Position numbers and translations under genes: made by a program. Below the pieces are notes generated by a model. It was not told the origin of the DNA, made no database searches, and saw only the letters and a list, made by a program, of their open reading frames with translations. Below are positions 38,667-49,800 of a stretch of DNA of 64,000 nt, one piece after another. Each line of letters opens with the position of its first letter. Position 1 is the stretch's first letter. Source of the stretch: Burhinus oedicnemus (lineage: Eukaryota > Chordata > Aves > Charadriiformes > Burhinidae); the NCBI GenBank assembly GCA_008921705.1, contig VFFE01007518.1:6669-70668 (forward strand), given 5' to 3'.

Positions 38667-39044
38667 AAAGGCTGAGGGACTTGGGTCTTTTTAGTCTGGA
38701 GAAGAGAAGGCTCAATGCTTACAAATACTGAAAGGGAGGGTGCCGGGAGGATGGCACCCGTCTTTTTCCAGTGGTGCCCAGTGATAGGACAAGAGGTAAT
38801 GGGCACAAACCTGAACCTAGGAAGTTCCATCTAAACATGAGGAGGAACTTCTTTCCTTGGAGGGTGGCAGAGCCCTGGAACAGGCTGCCCAGAGAGGTGG
38901 TGGAGTCTCCGACTCTGGAGACATTCCAAACCTGCCTGGACACCATCCTGTGCAACCTGCTGTAGGTGACCCTGCTCTGGCAGGGGGGTTGGACTACATG
39001 ATCTCCAGAGGTCCTTTCCAACCCCTGTGATTCTGTGATTCTGT
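38667..39044 (+). mobile_element. CR1 LINE fragment, CR1-F (0.38 kb)
   Basis: A short plus-strand copy of the CR1-B/E subfamily. It begins at AAAGGCTGAGGGACTTGGG in the C-terminal ORF2 region and ends with ATTCTGTGATTCTGT. Compared with CR1-B it lacks 15 bp (the CTGAGGGGGGATCTC part), an in-frame loss. It also has a TGA where CR1-B has TTA (38729-38731), so the frame is broken early. The ORF2 end from 38771 to 38965 is otherwise readable. Confidence 0.95.
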
Positions 39045-40138
39045 CATAATAATGTGAGAGAAGAATTAGTTATCAGAGATGGATATAGATAGTGCTTCCT
39101 ATAGTTTCCACAGTATCAAGTATCTTGTGTACATTTATTATACACATTCAAGCATGTCAAGTATGCTATCCTAATTAAAGTCCTAAAGATTTCATGAAGT
39201 TCCTGAACCCTTGTTACTGTCCAAAATATAACAAATGTTATGGGAACATTCCACATTATTCTTACTGTATCTGCAAAAAAGTTTTCTATTAGATAAAAAG
39301 CATATAGTCTGTATCTCTCACCACAAAAATGTCACCAATACTGACAGTAATATTTAAATATGTCACAGCATAATAAGCTAAGAACTGTACACACCCAAGA
39401 AAAGAAAAAAAAATCTGACTTGTAAGGGAAAATGACAATGACTGAAGACTGCAAAAGAACATTTTATAAAAAGATCAATACCAAACAGTCCACACCACTA
39501 GTCTCATTCATTCTTGTTATTTTGGATGAACAAACTTCCCTTCTTGCCAGAAATCACTAGACCTGTAGGGAAAACCTGGTGCTTGACAGACTCCTAGGGG
39601 AACACTTACCCTTATGATAACCTACTTATCCCACCTACATATGCCCAAGTATTTTACTTTTCTACTGCCTACTAACTCATCTCTGAACAGGCTATTCTTC
39701 AGAGAATCTGGGTATGTCACCGTGGCATATAAAGAGTGAAACAGTTGCTAGGATCAGGGAGTTAATTTATAATAAGTGACAAAATCTTGTGTGGCACAGA
39801 TTGGTGGATTCTGAATAGAATTTGGTTTTTAAATGCTCCTCAAATCCCAGATATTGAACATCTCTGAAGGATAATGGGTTATTTGTTACAAAATGACATT
39901 GCAGAAAATGAAGCAACCATTACAGATGTGCTCAGCAGTAGCTCACAGAAAATCTTGGGTATGAGAGTGAGTTTTATAGACAGAAGAGATGCTGCCCACG
40001 AGAGTGCTATTATCTCTGACTCTTATCTGAAAATACCTCTTATGATTTTTAACATACATTTGGATAACTGCCAGAGAGCTTATTTTTAAATGTCACCTAA
40101 AGTACAGATAACTCTTCTATCAGTAGAGCATTACAGAG

Positions 40139-40215
40139 TGCCACTTTGAGACTTGAACCCATGACATTGTGTCAGAAGCAAAAATCATAACAAGTGAACC
40201 AGAGAGAACTTGGCA
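40139..40215 (-). pseudogene. tRNA-like remnant (decayed tRNA or tRNA-derived SINE)
   Basis: The 77-base minus-strand segment begins TGCCAAG and ends AGTGGCA, which pair in five of seven positions like an acceptor stem. A B-box-like GGGTTCAAGTC gives a TTCAAGT T-loop with four of five stem pairs. A TTTTG/CACAA stem encloses a seven-base loop that would read anticodon TCT. The D-arm region does not fold and is too long. It is therefore not a functional tRNA gene. It could be an old tRNA pseudogene, an ancient SINE head, or chance. Confidence 0.25.
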
Positions 40216-43200
40216 GCCTACTTCACGACTTCTTATCTTTACACAAATTGCTATGACAAAATGCATTGCTTCTTAAAGAGAAATGTCGTTTGCACCCAAA
40301 CCTGTAATTATAACGTCTGGTCTTTATTCAGTTTAGATAGCCAGAGGTTAAGGCTGTATCTTCTTTGATAAACACTTAGGTTAATACTTCAAAGCAGGAA
40401 AGGGATCTATGAATGTTTTAAAAATTCTCTGAAGTGACCTTAACTTTTTACCTTCCCATTTAATTCTGATTGCTGCTATATGTAGTTTCAGAATAGCAAT
40501 AATTCCCCTTTAAATAATGAATTGCCAATGCAAGCCCTACTTCTACTATGCTGAATGACAAAAATTTAAAAATTTTTGATATCTTACTGTATGTGAATTA
40601 ATGGCAAAACTCACTAATTCGAAGCCAGGAATTCATGCATGTTTTATGGATAACATGGATAACTTATTTTGAACTTCTTTTCCCTATTTTGTCCTCATGC
40701 CCATTGTACTTAACTTTTTGTTTTATTCAGTAGGCCTAAATAAGGATGGGATCAATCTAATACTTAGTATCTGTATTATCCCCCATTTTCTAGTAGAAGC
40801 TCCTAATAGCCAGCAAACACTTCTATCATTAGTGAGATTTTTTTCCTTGCAGACTAAAGACTAGCATAAGACTTGACCTTACACTTTTTGTGATTGACAT
40901 ATATTTATGCAGCCTTTAATTCCTCCATCTATTAGTTTAAAGAGCTGAAATTATTGTGGCTAAACACATAGTTATATTTAGGCATAGTCCATATCTCTAA
41001 ATAAAAGGGAAAGTTTTCCCAGGATAGCTATGTCAGCTCTGTTGGACAAACACACCTTCCATCTGACATTGCCAAACTGCTATACAATAGCACAGTAGAG
41101 TTTGCTGTTAATAGTGTGAGAGTGTAATTCTGATTAATTTTGGCATACTTAGCTTTTAAACCAGCATTAGAAACAGCTAGGCAAACCATTATTCTATCAC
41201 AATTTTTTCACTTTATCCATTGTTCTTTTGCTGCAACATATATTTCATGTTGCTCATTATCATTTAAGAATAAACAGAAAGTTTAGTTTCAGGAATAAAC
41301 AATGATACCATATCACTCTGTAAAAGCAGTCTTTTCTCCTTTGCCACTCACTTCCACAAGGACAGATGATACCCAGGGATTAAAGTTGATTCATATAGAA
41401 TTTGCTCCTTCTTTTAGGTACAAAATTTCTTTGAATACAAAACCAAATATTCTGTCATCCCATCAAGCTTCTAAAAGGACTGAAATTCAAAGTAGTCCAT
41501 TATCCTAAGCCCCACATCTAGTTTATGTTCTGTACAAATAGCTATCCATCCAGGTACTTCATTGTAGTATCTAACGTAGTGCGTTTAATACAATCATATA
41601 GATGTTCAGTAATATATTCTGATTATCCAAGTATTTTTTTCTAGTTCTAAAAAAGAACACTGATGTTTGTAAATAGGTTTGACAGTGGCACCTACATCCT
41701 GACACATAAACAATAATTTACAATGCTTGTGATGTTCTCGACAGCATCTTCCTTTTAAATAATAAAAAGTACATCAAGAAATTTTACATTAAAATTCTGA
41801 AACCCCTCAAGCTAAAAAATATTTTGGGTAAACAAAGTATGTGCCAGAGTGAAGTATGTGTACTACCATACGTCTCACGAGGCAGTAATCATAGCCTGCA
41901 TTCCCTTTGCACATATAGTGGTTTCTTTCTTTTGGAAATGCTTTTTGTTCTAAGTACAAAATTCTATTTTTAAGTGTGTAATTTAATTTTGCATGAATTT
42001 CTTCACCATCACAGATTCCTAATGGACAACTTTGGAAACCAAAGCCCTCTCCAATATTATACGTACTTGCTGCGGAAAACAAGGGCGGTTTAAATTTCTC
42101 CATCATTCACCTTTCAGGGAATACATTATTGCTCAGCAGAGAACCTAAACCTCTAAACTGCAGCCTCAGGGTCTTCACTACGGAAGGGAGATTTCATGAT
42201 CCAGGTGTAGTTAAACTAAGTCTGAAAATGGAAGATACACGAGTCAGTACAGCATACCTCAGTTAAACAGCCGTTCTAGAGGGAAGGCTTGGTAGCTAGG
42301 ACTCAGCATAATGATTTATATTTTCTGGGATTTACCCTGGTGTTTATCCACAACTTTGAACCATCTTTTGTGAACTGGCAATTACTCTGAATCTTACTCA
42401 GGGCTGTTCGCCTTGTGCTGTGTTACATGCCAAGAATATGCCTTGAGGATCAGCCAATAGAAGCAAGAATTAGGGGAAATGTCATGGGAATTTTATGCTG
42501 ACCCCATTTACATTACAGCAGCTAGAGTAACACGGCCAATCTATTTCACATGAGTCACCAAACAGCTCTCAAGTAGAAGTAACTTTCTGACACCACTGAT
42601 TCAAGGAATTTCTTAATTTAATTAGGTCATTATTAGACAAATACGAATGACTAATGAATAACCATTAGTTCAAGCTTAATCTATGAGAACCCATTCTGGA
42701 CTAATATTCATCCTGTTTAGAATGAAACCAAAATGGACTATTATTATCTCTGCAAACTTCTTTTAGAAATGAACAGATGGCATCAGTGATTAATGCTCTG
42801 TATTTTTTGTGTGACCTAATAATGGGCAAGGATATGTTTCATGTATTTGATTTCTTTCTGTTAAATTTTCTGTAATCCTAGGATTTATCTTCATTACTCT
42901 GCCTGAACCTCTGTTCTCTTGAAATGTACCACTCATACTCCTAGATGTGCTCAACACAGCTCTATTTTTGCTGTAAATTGATCATGTCAGCATCACAATT
43001 GAAAGCATTTGGTAATAGCAAGTGTAACCAAACAGAAGTCCATGTACAAGTGAATCTTTCTGAAATCAAAGGTCCATGCATTGTTCTGGAAGAATGTTCT
43101 TCCTAAAGCTCCCTGATTCAATCCACAAAGTGAATTTATAGAAGGTCAGAATTGACAGAAAGAAAATACTTGAAGAAAATACAATAATCACACATGGGCT

Positions 43201-44085
43201 TAATGAGTCCTGGTCCTTGTTACAATTAAAAATATAAAAGAAATCAAATACTTAAAATAGGTCTGTATCTTTGCAGACTTGTAGCTAATTAACCAAACAA
43301 AAAGGATGCTCAGCACTGACATAAGTACATCTACTACATTTTTAATAAAATAGAGAATATCCCCAAGGGGATAGAAATGAACGTAAGATTAGATGAAGAA
43401 GATAAAAAAGAAATATTAGATCACACTGACTGATACGGAATTGAGTAAAAAGAAAAAATTAAAAAGATCAACTCTCTATACCTCTGCTTTTTTCCCACTG
43501 AAATGGTTTATGTTGCTCTGTTGTTCTTCATTTCCAGTAGAATGGCTTTATAGGTTCCCATAACTCAAATTTAAATTATATCTCCTGTAATGTAAAAGAA
43601 AAGAAAGTGAAATATATTAAATGTGATTCTAAGTGGGAAATTTTAACATGTGATCCTGCTTGAGAGAGACTTGGTGTGTATTGCATGTCACTTAATTTGT
43701 TTCAGCTTAATATATGTTCAGATTCAGACTTCTTTTTTCAGACAAATGTGAGGTACTTTCCAGTTTAAGTGGACTATTTTCCTGTTGGCAGGATTTGATC
43801 GTGCTTAATAAATTAATATTTTCCTCCACCTCTGAGAAGGAAGAAAATAAAAAAAAAAGACCTCAGAAAAGAATACGTGATATTCTTTTGGTCTGCTTCC
43901 ACATAGTGCGTAAAACTGTTGGCTATGAACTTAGTAGAGTCCTTGTGCACCACACTGCAAACAGATGTGAAGGATAACATGGTACCCATTTCTTAGATTC
44001 AGTTTCTAGGGGAAAAGAAAAAGAGAATAAAGTATTTATAAAGTTTTTCTCCATTAGAACACCATAAAGACAGATAAATAATAAG

Positions 44086-44121
44086 ATGAGGCCTAATGAG
44101 GCCTAAATTCTCTCTCTCTCT
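44086..44121. repeat. 10-bp tandem pair and (CT)6
   Basis: ATGAGGCCTA occurs twice in tandem (44086-44105), followed shortly by six CT units (44110-44121). Confidence 0.85.
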
Positions 44122-44264
44122 GCTATCTCCCATGGCAGTTATAGCTTCAGAGAATTGCACATGAACAAACTGCTTGTAAACACTATTATTTTGAAGGTCA
44201 ATTTGTGATACTATTTTTTAACTAGTGTGAGAGAAAGGAAGACTGAGCATTAGTCAATAGTAGA

Positions 44265-44327
44265 ATTTTATTATTTATTTATAATATTTATTTATTTATT
44301 ATTTATTTATAATATTTTTTTATTATT
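44265..44327. repeat. AT-only repeat with 22-bp duplication
   Basis: An (ATTT)n-like AT tract. The 22 bases starting TTATTATTTATTTATAATAT recur exactly 28 bp later (44268-44289 and 44296-44317). Confidence 0.88.
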
Positions 44328-44504
44328 CCAATAGAAGTTGTTTTTAATCTGCAAAAGTATATAGACCAATCACAGCATAAGAAATAGAAGGGAAGCTGGT
44401 AAATAAATGATCTGTTTTCAAAAGCTAAGAAGCTTACTGTAAGCGTTAAAGGCTTGCTTTTAAAAATTTTCTGAAGAAAGTACAAAAAAGAATTTAACAT
44501 TTTT

Positions 44505-44572
44505 CTCCCTCTCCTGATCTTCTCTGTCAGTTATTCCAATTTGAAAAATGGAAGATATGTCAGGAGAGGGAG
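44505..44572. repeat. 13-bp perfect inverted repeat
   Basis: CTCCCTCTCCTGA (44505-44517) and TCAGGAGAGGGAG (44560-44572) are perfectly complementary across 42 bases. A further ATCTTC/GAAGAT pairing lies just inside, separated by a small bulge. The arms are not simple-sequence. They could be the ends of a very small element or a hairpin, but no duplicated target bases were seen outside the arms. Confidence 0.8.
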
Positions 44573-45021
44573 GTACAAGAAGAGTAAAAAGAATGAGAAG
44601 CTGAAAAAAAGAGAACATTTAATGAAATAATGTTTCATCTTCTTTTAAATATAGCTAAATTTGTACCATTTTAAAAACCTATAGACTGTGTATTTTTAGT
44701 GGTTGAACAAAAGTCTTGGGACACCCAGGTACATATTAGACATGGGTTCATATGAATGGTATGCTACCTAGAAAAGTAGAGGTGGATGTCATTAGGGCAA
44801 ATACAATGGCGTAAAAATTTTAAGTATATCTAAATCCTTACAAGATAAAGTAGTATTAAACGTATGTGTCTATTTTCACTTTTATAAATGAATTTCACAC
44901 TCAGCAATATTAAAAATATCCTTCATGGCTTTATAAATCATATATTTTCTTCTTTGAAATCTGCCTTCAGTAAAATCAAGATGGTTCCTTTAGCTTTGAA
45001 TATTATTAGAGGAGGAGCTAC

Positions 45022-45621
45022 AAAAGTGGTGTGTTTTAAGCCCAGTAGGGAACTAAGCCCCACATAGCCACTCACTCCCTGTAGTGGGACGAGGAAGAGA
45101 ATTGAAAGCGTAAAAGGGAGAAAACCTGCAGATTGAAATAAAGACAGTTTAATAGGCAAAGCAAAACTGTGCACTAAAGGAAGGCAAAATAAAGAGTTCA
45201 TTCACTACTTCCCATCAGCAGGTGGGTGTTCAGCCATCTCCCGCAAAGCAGGGCTCCATCATGCGTAATGATTGCTTGGGAAGACAGACTCCATAACTCC
45301 AAAGGTTCCTCGTTTTTTCTTCTTCTTTCCTCAGCTTTTATTGCTGAGCACAACATTATATATTATGGGATATCCCTTAGTCAGCTGAGGTCAGCTGTCC
45401 CAGGTGTGTCCCCTCCCAGCTTTTTGTGCACCCCTAGCCTGCTCACTGGCAGGGCAACGTGAGAAGCAGAAAAAGTCTTGTCACTGTGAAAGAACTGTTC
45501 AGCAATAACTAACACATCAGTGTGTTATCAACACTGTTTTCATCACAAATTCAAACCACAGCACCATACAATCTGCAATAAAGAAACTTAACTCTATCCT
45601 AGCAAAAAAAAATACAAAAAG
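45022..45621 (-). mobile_element. Solo LTR of ERVL type with 5-bp target duplication (LTR-1)
   Basis: The LTR body is 45027-45616 (590 bp), with TG...CA ends. It is flanked by AAAAG on both sides (45022-45026 and 45617-45621), a 5-bp target duplication as made by ERVL-type integrases. On the minus strand it starts with a TTTGCTAGGATAGAGTT-like U3 head known to me from avian ERVL-type LTRs. It has an AATAAA/TATA-like AGCAATAAAAGCTGAG near 45333-45349 and a poly-A signal ATTAAA (45148-45153), so transcription would run leftwards. No internal retroviral sequence is present, so it arose by recombination between two LTRs. The family assignment is from memory. Confidence 0.88.
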
Positions 45622-45714
45622 TAATATGATTGAACTGTCAAGGTCACTTTCCTAATAAAGAAATCCATTTCGAGGTACTTCAAATAGTCATAAATATTTG
45701 AAATTACCAATGCA

Positions 45715-46239
45715 AACTTGGATACCAGGGAGAAGAAATCAGCACTTCCTTCTCCACTTCCTCTCCTCAGGAAGCTGTAGAGAGACATGAGGTCACCCCT
45801 CAGCGTCCTTTTCTCCAAACTAGACAAATCCAAAGTCTTTAGCCCCTCCTTATAGGACATGCCTTCCAGCTCTTTCACCAGCTTTGTTGACCCCCTCTGG
45901 ATGTATTCGAGTACCTTCACATCCTTCTCAAATTGTGGGGCCCAGAACTGCACACAGTACTCAAGGTGAGGCCGCACCAATGCTGAATACAGTGAGATAA
46001 TCACCTCTTTTGACCGGCTGGCTATGCTGTGTTTGATGCACCCCAGGATGCAGTTTGACCTCTTGGCTGCCAGGGCACACTGCTGACTCATGGTGAGCCT
46101 GCTGTCGACCAGCACCCCCAAGTCCCTTTCTACAGGGCTGCTTTCCAGCCACTCCTCTCCCATTTTATATTGGTGTCCAGCATTACTCTGTTCCAGGTAC
46201 ACAATCCAGCATTTGTTGTTAAAGTTCATGCCGTTAATG
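45715..46239 (-). mobile_element. CR1 LINE fragment, CR1-G, C-terminal ORF2 part
   Basis: An older CR1 subfamily on the minus strand. The frame is open across the thumb and C-terminal region, with '[20 protein letters not shown]', 'LGCIKHSIASRSKEVI' and '[18 protein letters not shown]'. Unusually for a LINE, the 3' end is missing: no 3' UTR or octamer tail is seen before LTR-1, about 100 bp away. CR1 homology ends at about 46239, where an LTR-like piece interrupts it. Confidence 0.92.
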
Positions 46240-46334
46240 ATTGCGTAAAAACTGTTTAGCAATAACTAAAATATTAGTATTTTATCAACACCGTGTTCAT
46301 CCCAAATCCAAACCATAGCACCCTATAAGCTACT
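46240..46334 (-). mobile_element. ERVL-type LTR fragment inside CR1-G
   Basis: These ~95 bases resemble part of LTR-1 (45482-45578): AGCAATAACTAA, a TATCAACAC-containing centre and CAAA-CCATAGCACC are shared, at roughly four of five positions by eye. In LTR orientation it is a piece of the U3 head without the terminal TG end. It sits exactly where CR1-G should continue from the region before 'FADD' to the region after it. The right boundary (46334-46350) is unclear. Confidence 0.8.
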
Positions 46335-46349
46335 CTTGTCCCTCGAGAG

Positions 46350-46875
46350 AGCACCTCCCAGACTGGTATCATCAGCAAACTTGATAGTGGTGCATTCAAC
46401 CCCTGCACCCATATCATTGATAAATGTATTGAACAGAACTGGCCCTAGAATTGAGCCCTGAGGAACACCGCTGGTGACCTGTCACCAGCCAGATATAGCC
46501 CCATTCACTACAACTCTTTGAGCTCTGCCATTCAGCCAGTTCTTCATTCAGTGCACCATGTACCTGCTCATCTCACAGTTGGACAACATGTCCAGAAGGA
46601 TACTGTGAGGGACAGTATCAAAAACGTTACTAAAATCCAGAAAAACTCCATCCACTGCCTTCCCCTCATTCACTAGCTGGGTGACCTTACTGTAGAAGGA
46701 TATCAAATTAGTTAGACAGGACTTTCCCTTCATGAACTCTGGTTAACTGTGCTTGATGATTCCATTGTCCTTTAAGTGTCCTTCAATACCACCCGGTATG
46801 ATCTTCTCCATAATTTTTCCAGGTACTGAGGTTAGACTAACAGGTCTGTAGTTTCTATATTGCAGTTCTCTATCA
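46350..46875 (-). mobile_element. CR1-G, RT palm part
   Basis: The continuation of CR1-G on the minus strand. The catalytic 'FADD' is encoded at 46368-46379. Motif A, 'LDFSNVFDTVPHSIL', lies in the open segment 46548-46733 along with 'KGKSCLTNLI'. The homology fades near 46860-46875 before the RT N terminus. Stops and frame changes break the frame, for example between these two motifs. It is more diverged than CR1-E. Confidence 0.9.
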
Positions 46876-49800
46876 TATAGCACAGAATTCACAGCTCAGG
46901 GGACAGGGACATTTGTTTTGCCTTGCTTTTGTCAGACAGTGCCTTTACCAGGATCTAGGCAGCAACAAGGATGGTTTTCCATTATTGGAACCAGGCTCAA
47001 CCCTTCAGCAGGAGCTATGGACCTGCTGAAAGCCTTTGCAGTTCTGTATATTGTAGACCTAGTTCTAGATTTTTCTTCAAGACTTTCTCTGGATTTTGTG
47101 GGAATACCTCAGCAAGGAGCCTTTTTTTGTGATTGTGTCTTTAATACTCTAATGATTATACCTACGCTGTCCTGCTTCAGGAAGCAGTCTAATACTTGGC
47201 ATTTACTAAGATCCAACTTTGTGCTTCCTTGACACCTAGGTAAGGGCAGGGGATTTGGCTTCCACTTTTCACTGAATACCAAGACAGACAGCTTAAACAC
47301 AGGTTACCTATAAATCAATTTTCTTGTGAGGTGTCAACAAAATTGTCTGTGAGTGAGTCTATAGACTTGTACCACTGCCATTAGGTTAAGTGCGATACAT
47401 ACTAATGTCAGGCCAGGACAGTTTACGCTGCAATTAAGGGTAGGCTGAGGTCTGCACTATGATGCGACAAGGACTTTTTCTTGATGAGAGAGAAAAAGGC
47501 TTTGGGCATTAAATGTTGATGTGCATTTGAGCTCAGGTTTGTCTCACTTCCTATGGGATGTTTTATGATGTTCTGTCCCTTTTCACATGTTGAGGTGAAG
47601 ATCTCATCTAATTTCCTAAAGTATCTACTTGCTAATACTCAGCAAATATTTTAAAGATAACTAAAGTGAGATACAGCAAACAACATGTTAATAAAGAAGA
47701 CATCTTACATGTGGGCTTTGTTTGTGAGAAAGGGGCACATCTAGGGCACAGTTCTTCTCTATTCATAGACTTGAGTATATCTACTTTACTTAAAAGTGCC
47801 TGTTTCTCTTGACTAACTACAAATTGACAGCAGGGTAACTAGTCCAGATGTAGACATCTATATTGCAGACACCTCCTGCTTGATGAATCCAACTCCACAT
47901 AATTTGTCTGTAAATAATTTAAAGGAAATTACACAAGAGAAAGTAATATTGTGATATTATTCACTGTTTGAAGATTATGCTGGTTTTATACTCCGTTCTG
48001 GGAATTTTTCCCAACTTTGCTAGCAATTTGTTAAAGGCCAACAAGAAAACAGGTAAGTCAAACTTGCAAAAGAGCTATATCAAAGTACCCAAAAGATGTA
48101 AGTATAGTGTTGATTACCACAGACCAATATGGCATTTTTTATTGTTAGTACTTTTTTTTGTCTCCTTCCAAATGCAGAGAATAACTGAACTAAAACAAAA
48201 TTCCAGAAACCTTAGCCTTTCTATCCACAATGTTGGAGGTTCAATATGCAACCTGTAGTATAAACTTCCAAAAATGAATAGAGTCCACTATAAGGGAACC
48301 AATGCTCAATGCATTGATCTCTCCTGTGTTGTCACCAACCTGTAACAAGTTTGACCTTCAGTGATTATCTGCCTAAGCAAAGCTGAATTCTTAAAAAATC
48401 AACTCCAAGAAGAATATAGTTCAAATGTTAGTTAGCCATAAATAAGTCAACACTTGTAATTATAAATAACTGCAGATTCTATGAACATTAGATTTAACAT
48501 TTAACATACGTGTGGACAGAGCTATTAACAGTAATGATATTGATCTCTGTAGTACTGACTGTATTGTAGTCACATGCTGAAGACATGAAGGAATAAAAAT
48601 TCCCTGCTGAAAAGGTTTGCAGTCTAACTTGACAGCATAAACAAGGAAATAAAAAAGTTGAACCACTAAAGCCTGCAGAAAATAAGTGAGAAAGACATTC
48701 ATGAGTATCATTAATTCCAAAAATCTCTCACTTGTCTTTGATTCCTCAGTTTTAAAATTTAATTAGTACTTTAGACTTTAGTTATTTACCTACATGTTAG
48801 TAAGATTTCTCTCTGTCTACTTGTGAGTTGATCATTTGCAATTATCTACAGTAACCACGACTAATGGTTTCCAGAGTTTTTAGTTATGGAGCCACTTTTG
48901 TAAAAATGGGTTCTGTTTCCGTCAGAATTATGATCTTAAATACTGGCATGAGTAACTAAGTTTCTGTTAGACAAGAAATCCAATTTGTAACCAGCGCAAC
49001 TCCACTTGGGTCATGACCTCTAGCATAGAATTGCCGGCTCTAGTCATGAATTCACAGAACAGCTCTAGGCATTGAAGAGATATATGCATTAAAAATTTGT
49101 ACTTCAAAGAGACATCTCCAGAAAAATTTTGTCTTTAGTAATCTGATCATCTAATCCAAGAAATGCCTCTGTGCTCAGAAGGGACAGAGATGTATTTTTT
49201 ACAAAAAATGAAATTCATTGTATTATCTTTGTGCAAAATGAAGATCCAAGTCCTGTTACTAATAACTGCAGCACTTTCTTGCAATTCACAGCAAGTATCT
49301 TGATATCATTAATGTGATGAGTTCAAAGTCCCAGAAATTACTAGTTTGTGTACTTTAAGCATTAAGTGAACTCATCTTACCAGTGAGACAGATTCTGAGT
49401 GTGTATGCAGTCCACCACATCAATGATAACTTCTGAATTAACAACATAATTGCACTTGGCATTCAAGTTCCCTATGTATCAGGCAGTGAACAAAGAGAAG
49501 AAAAAGACAGCTTATCTCCAGAACCATAAGGCAGGAGTCAACTTTCCTCTTTAAATTTCTACAATGTAAGTGTCAATGTATAAGATGGATGTCTAGGCTT
49601 CCAACAAATGCAGAGGAGACTTGAATATAGTTAATGTAACCTGGAGAGTAATTTATCTCTTCATAATTAAGTAAACAGATATAGATTCAGTTGCATGAAT
49701 ATGTTTTGAGATGCTCTACCATATTTAAGATTCCTTGGGCGTGTTATTCCAGCACAATGTTGAAAAACATGGTGTAAGAGCTATAGAAAACTTGCCCTTT

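Larger units (their letters stand above)
39045..45021. other. AT-rich non-coding stretch
   Basis: No gene recognised. Open frames of up to about 100 codons (for example minus 41807-42106) show no known motif. A tRNA-like remnant (40139), a short CT run, AT-rich tandem repeats and an inverted repeat are listed separately. Confidence 0.55.
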
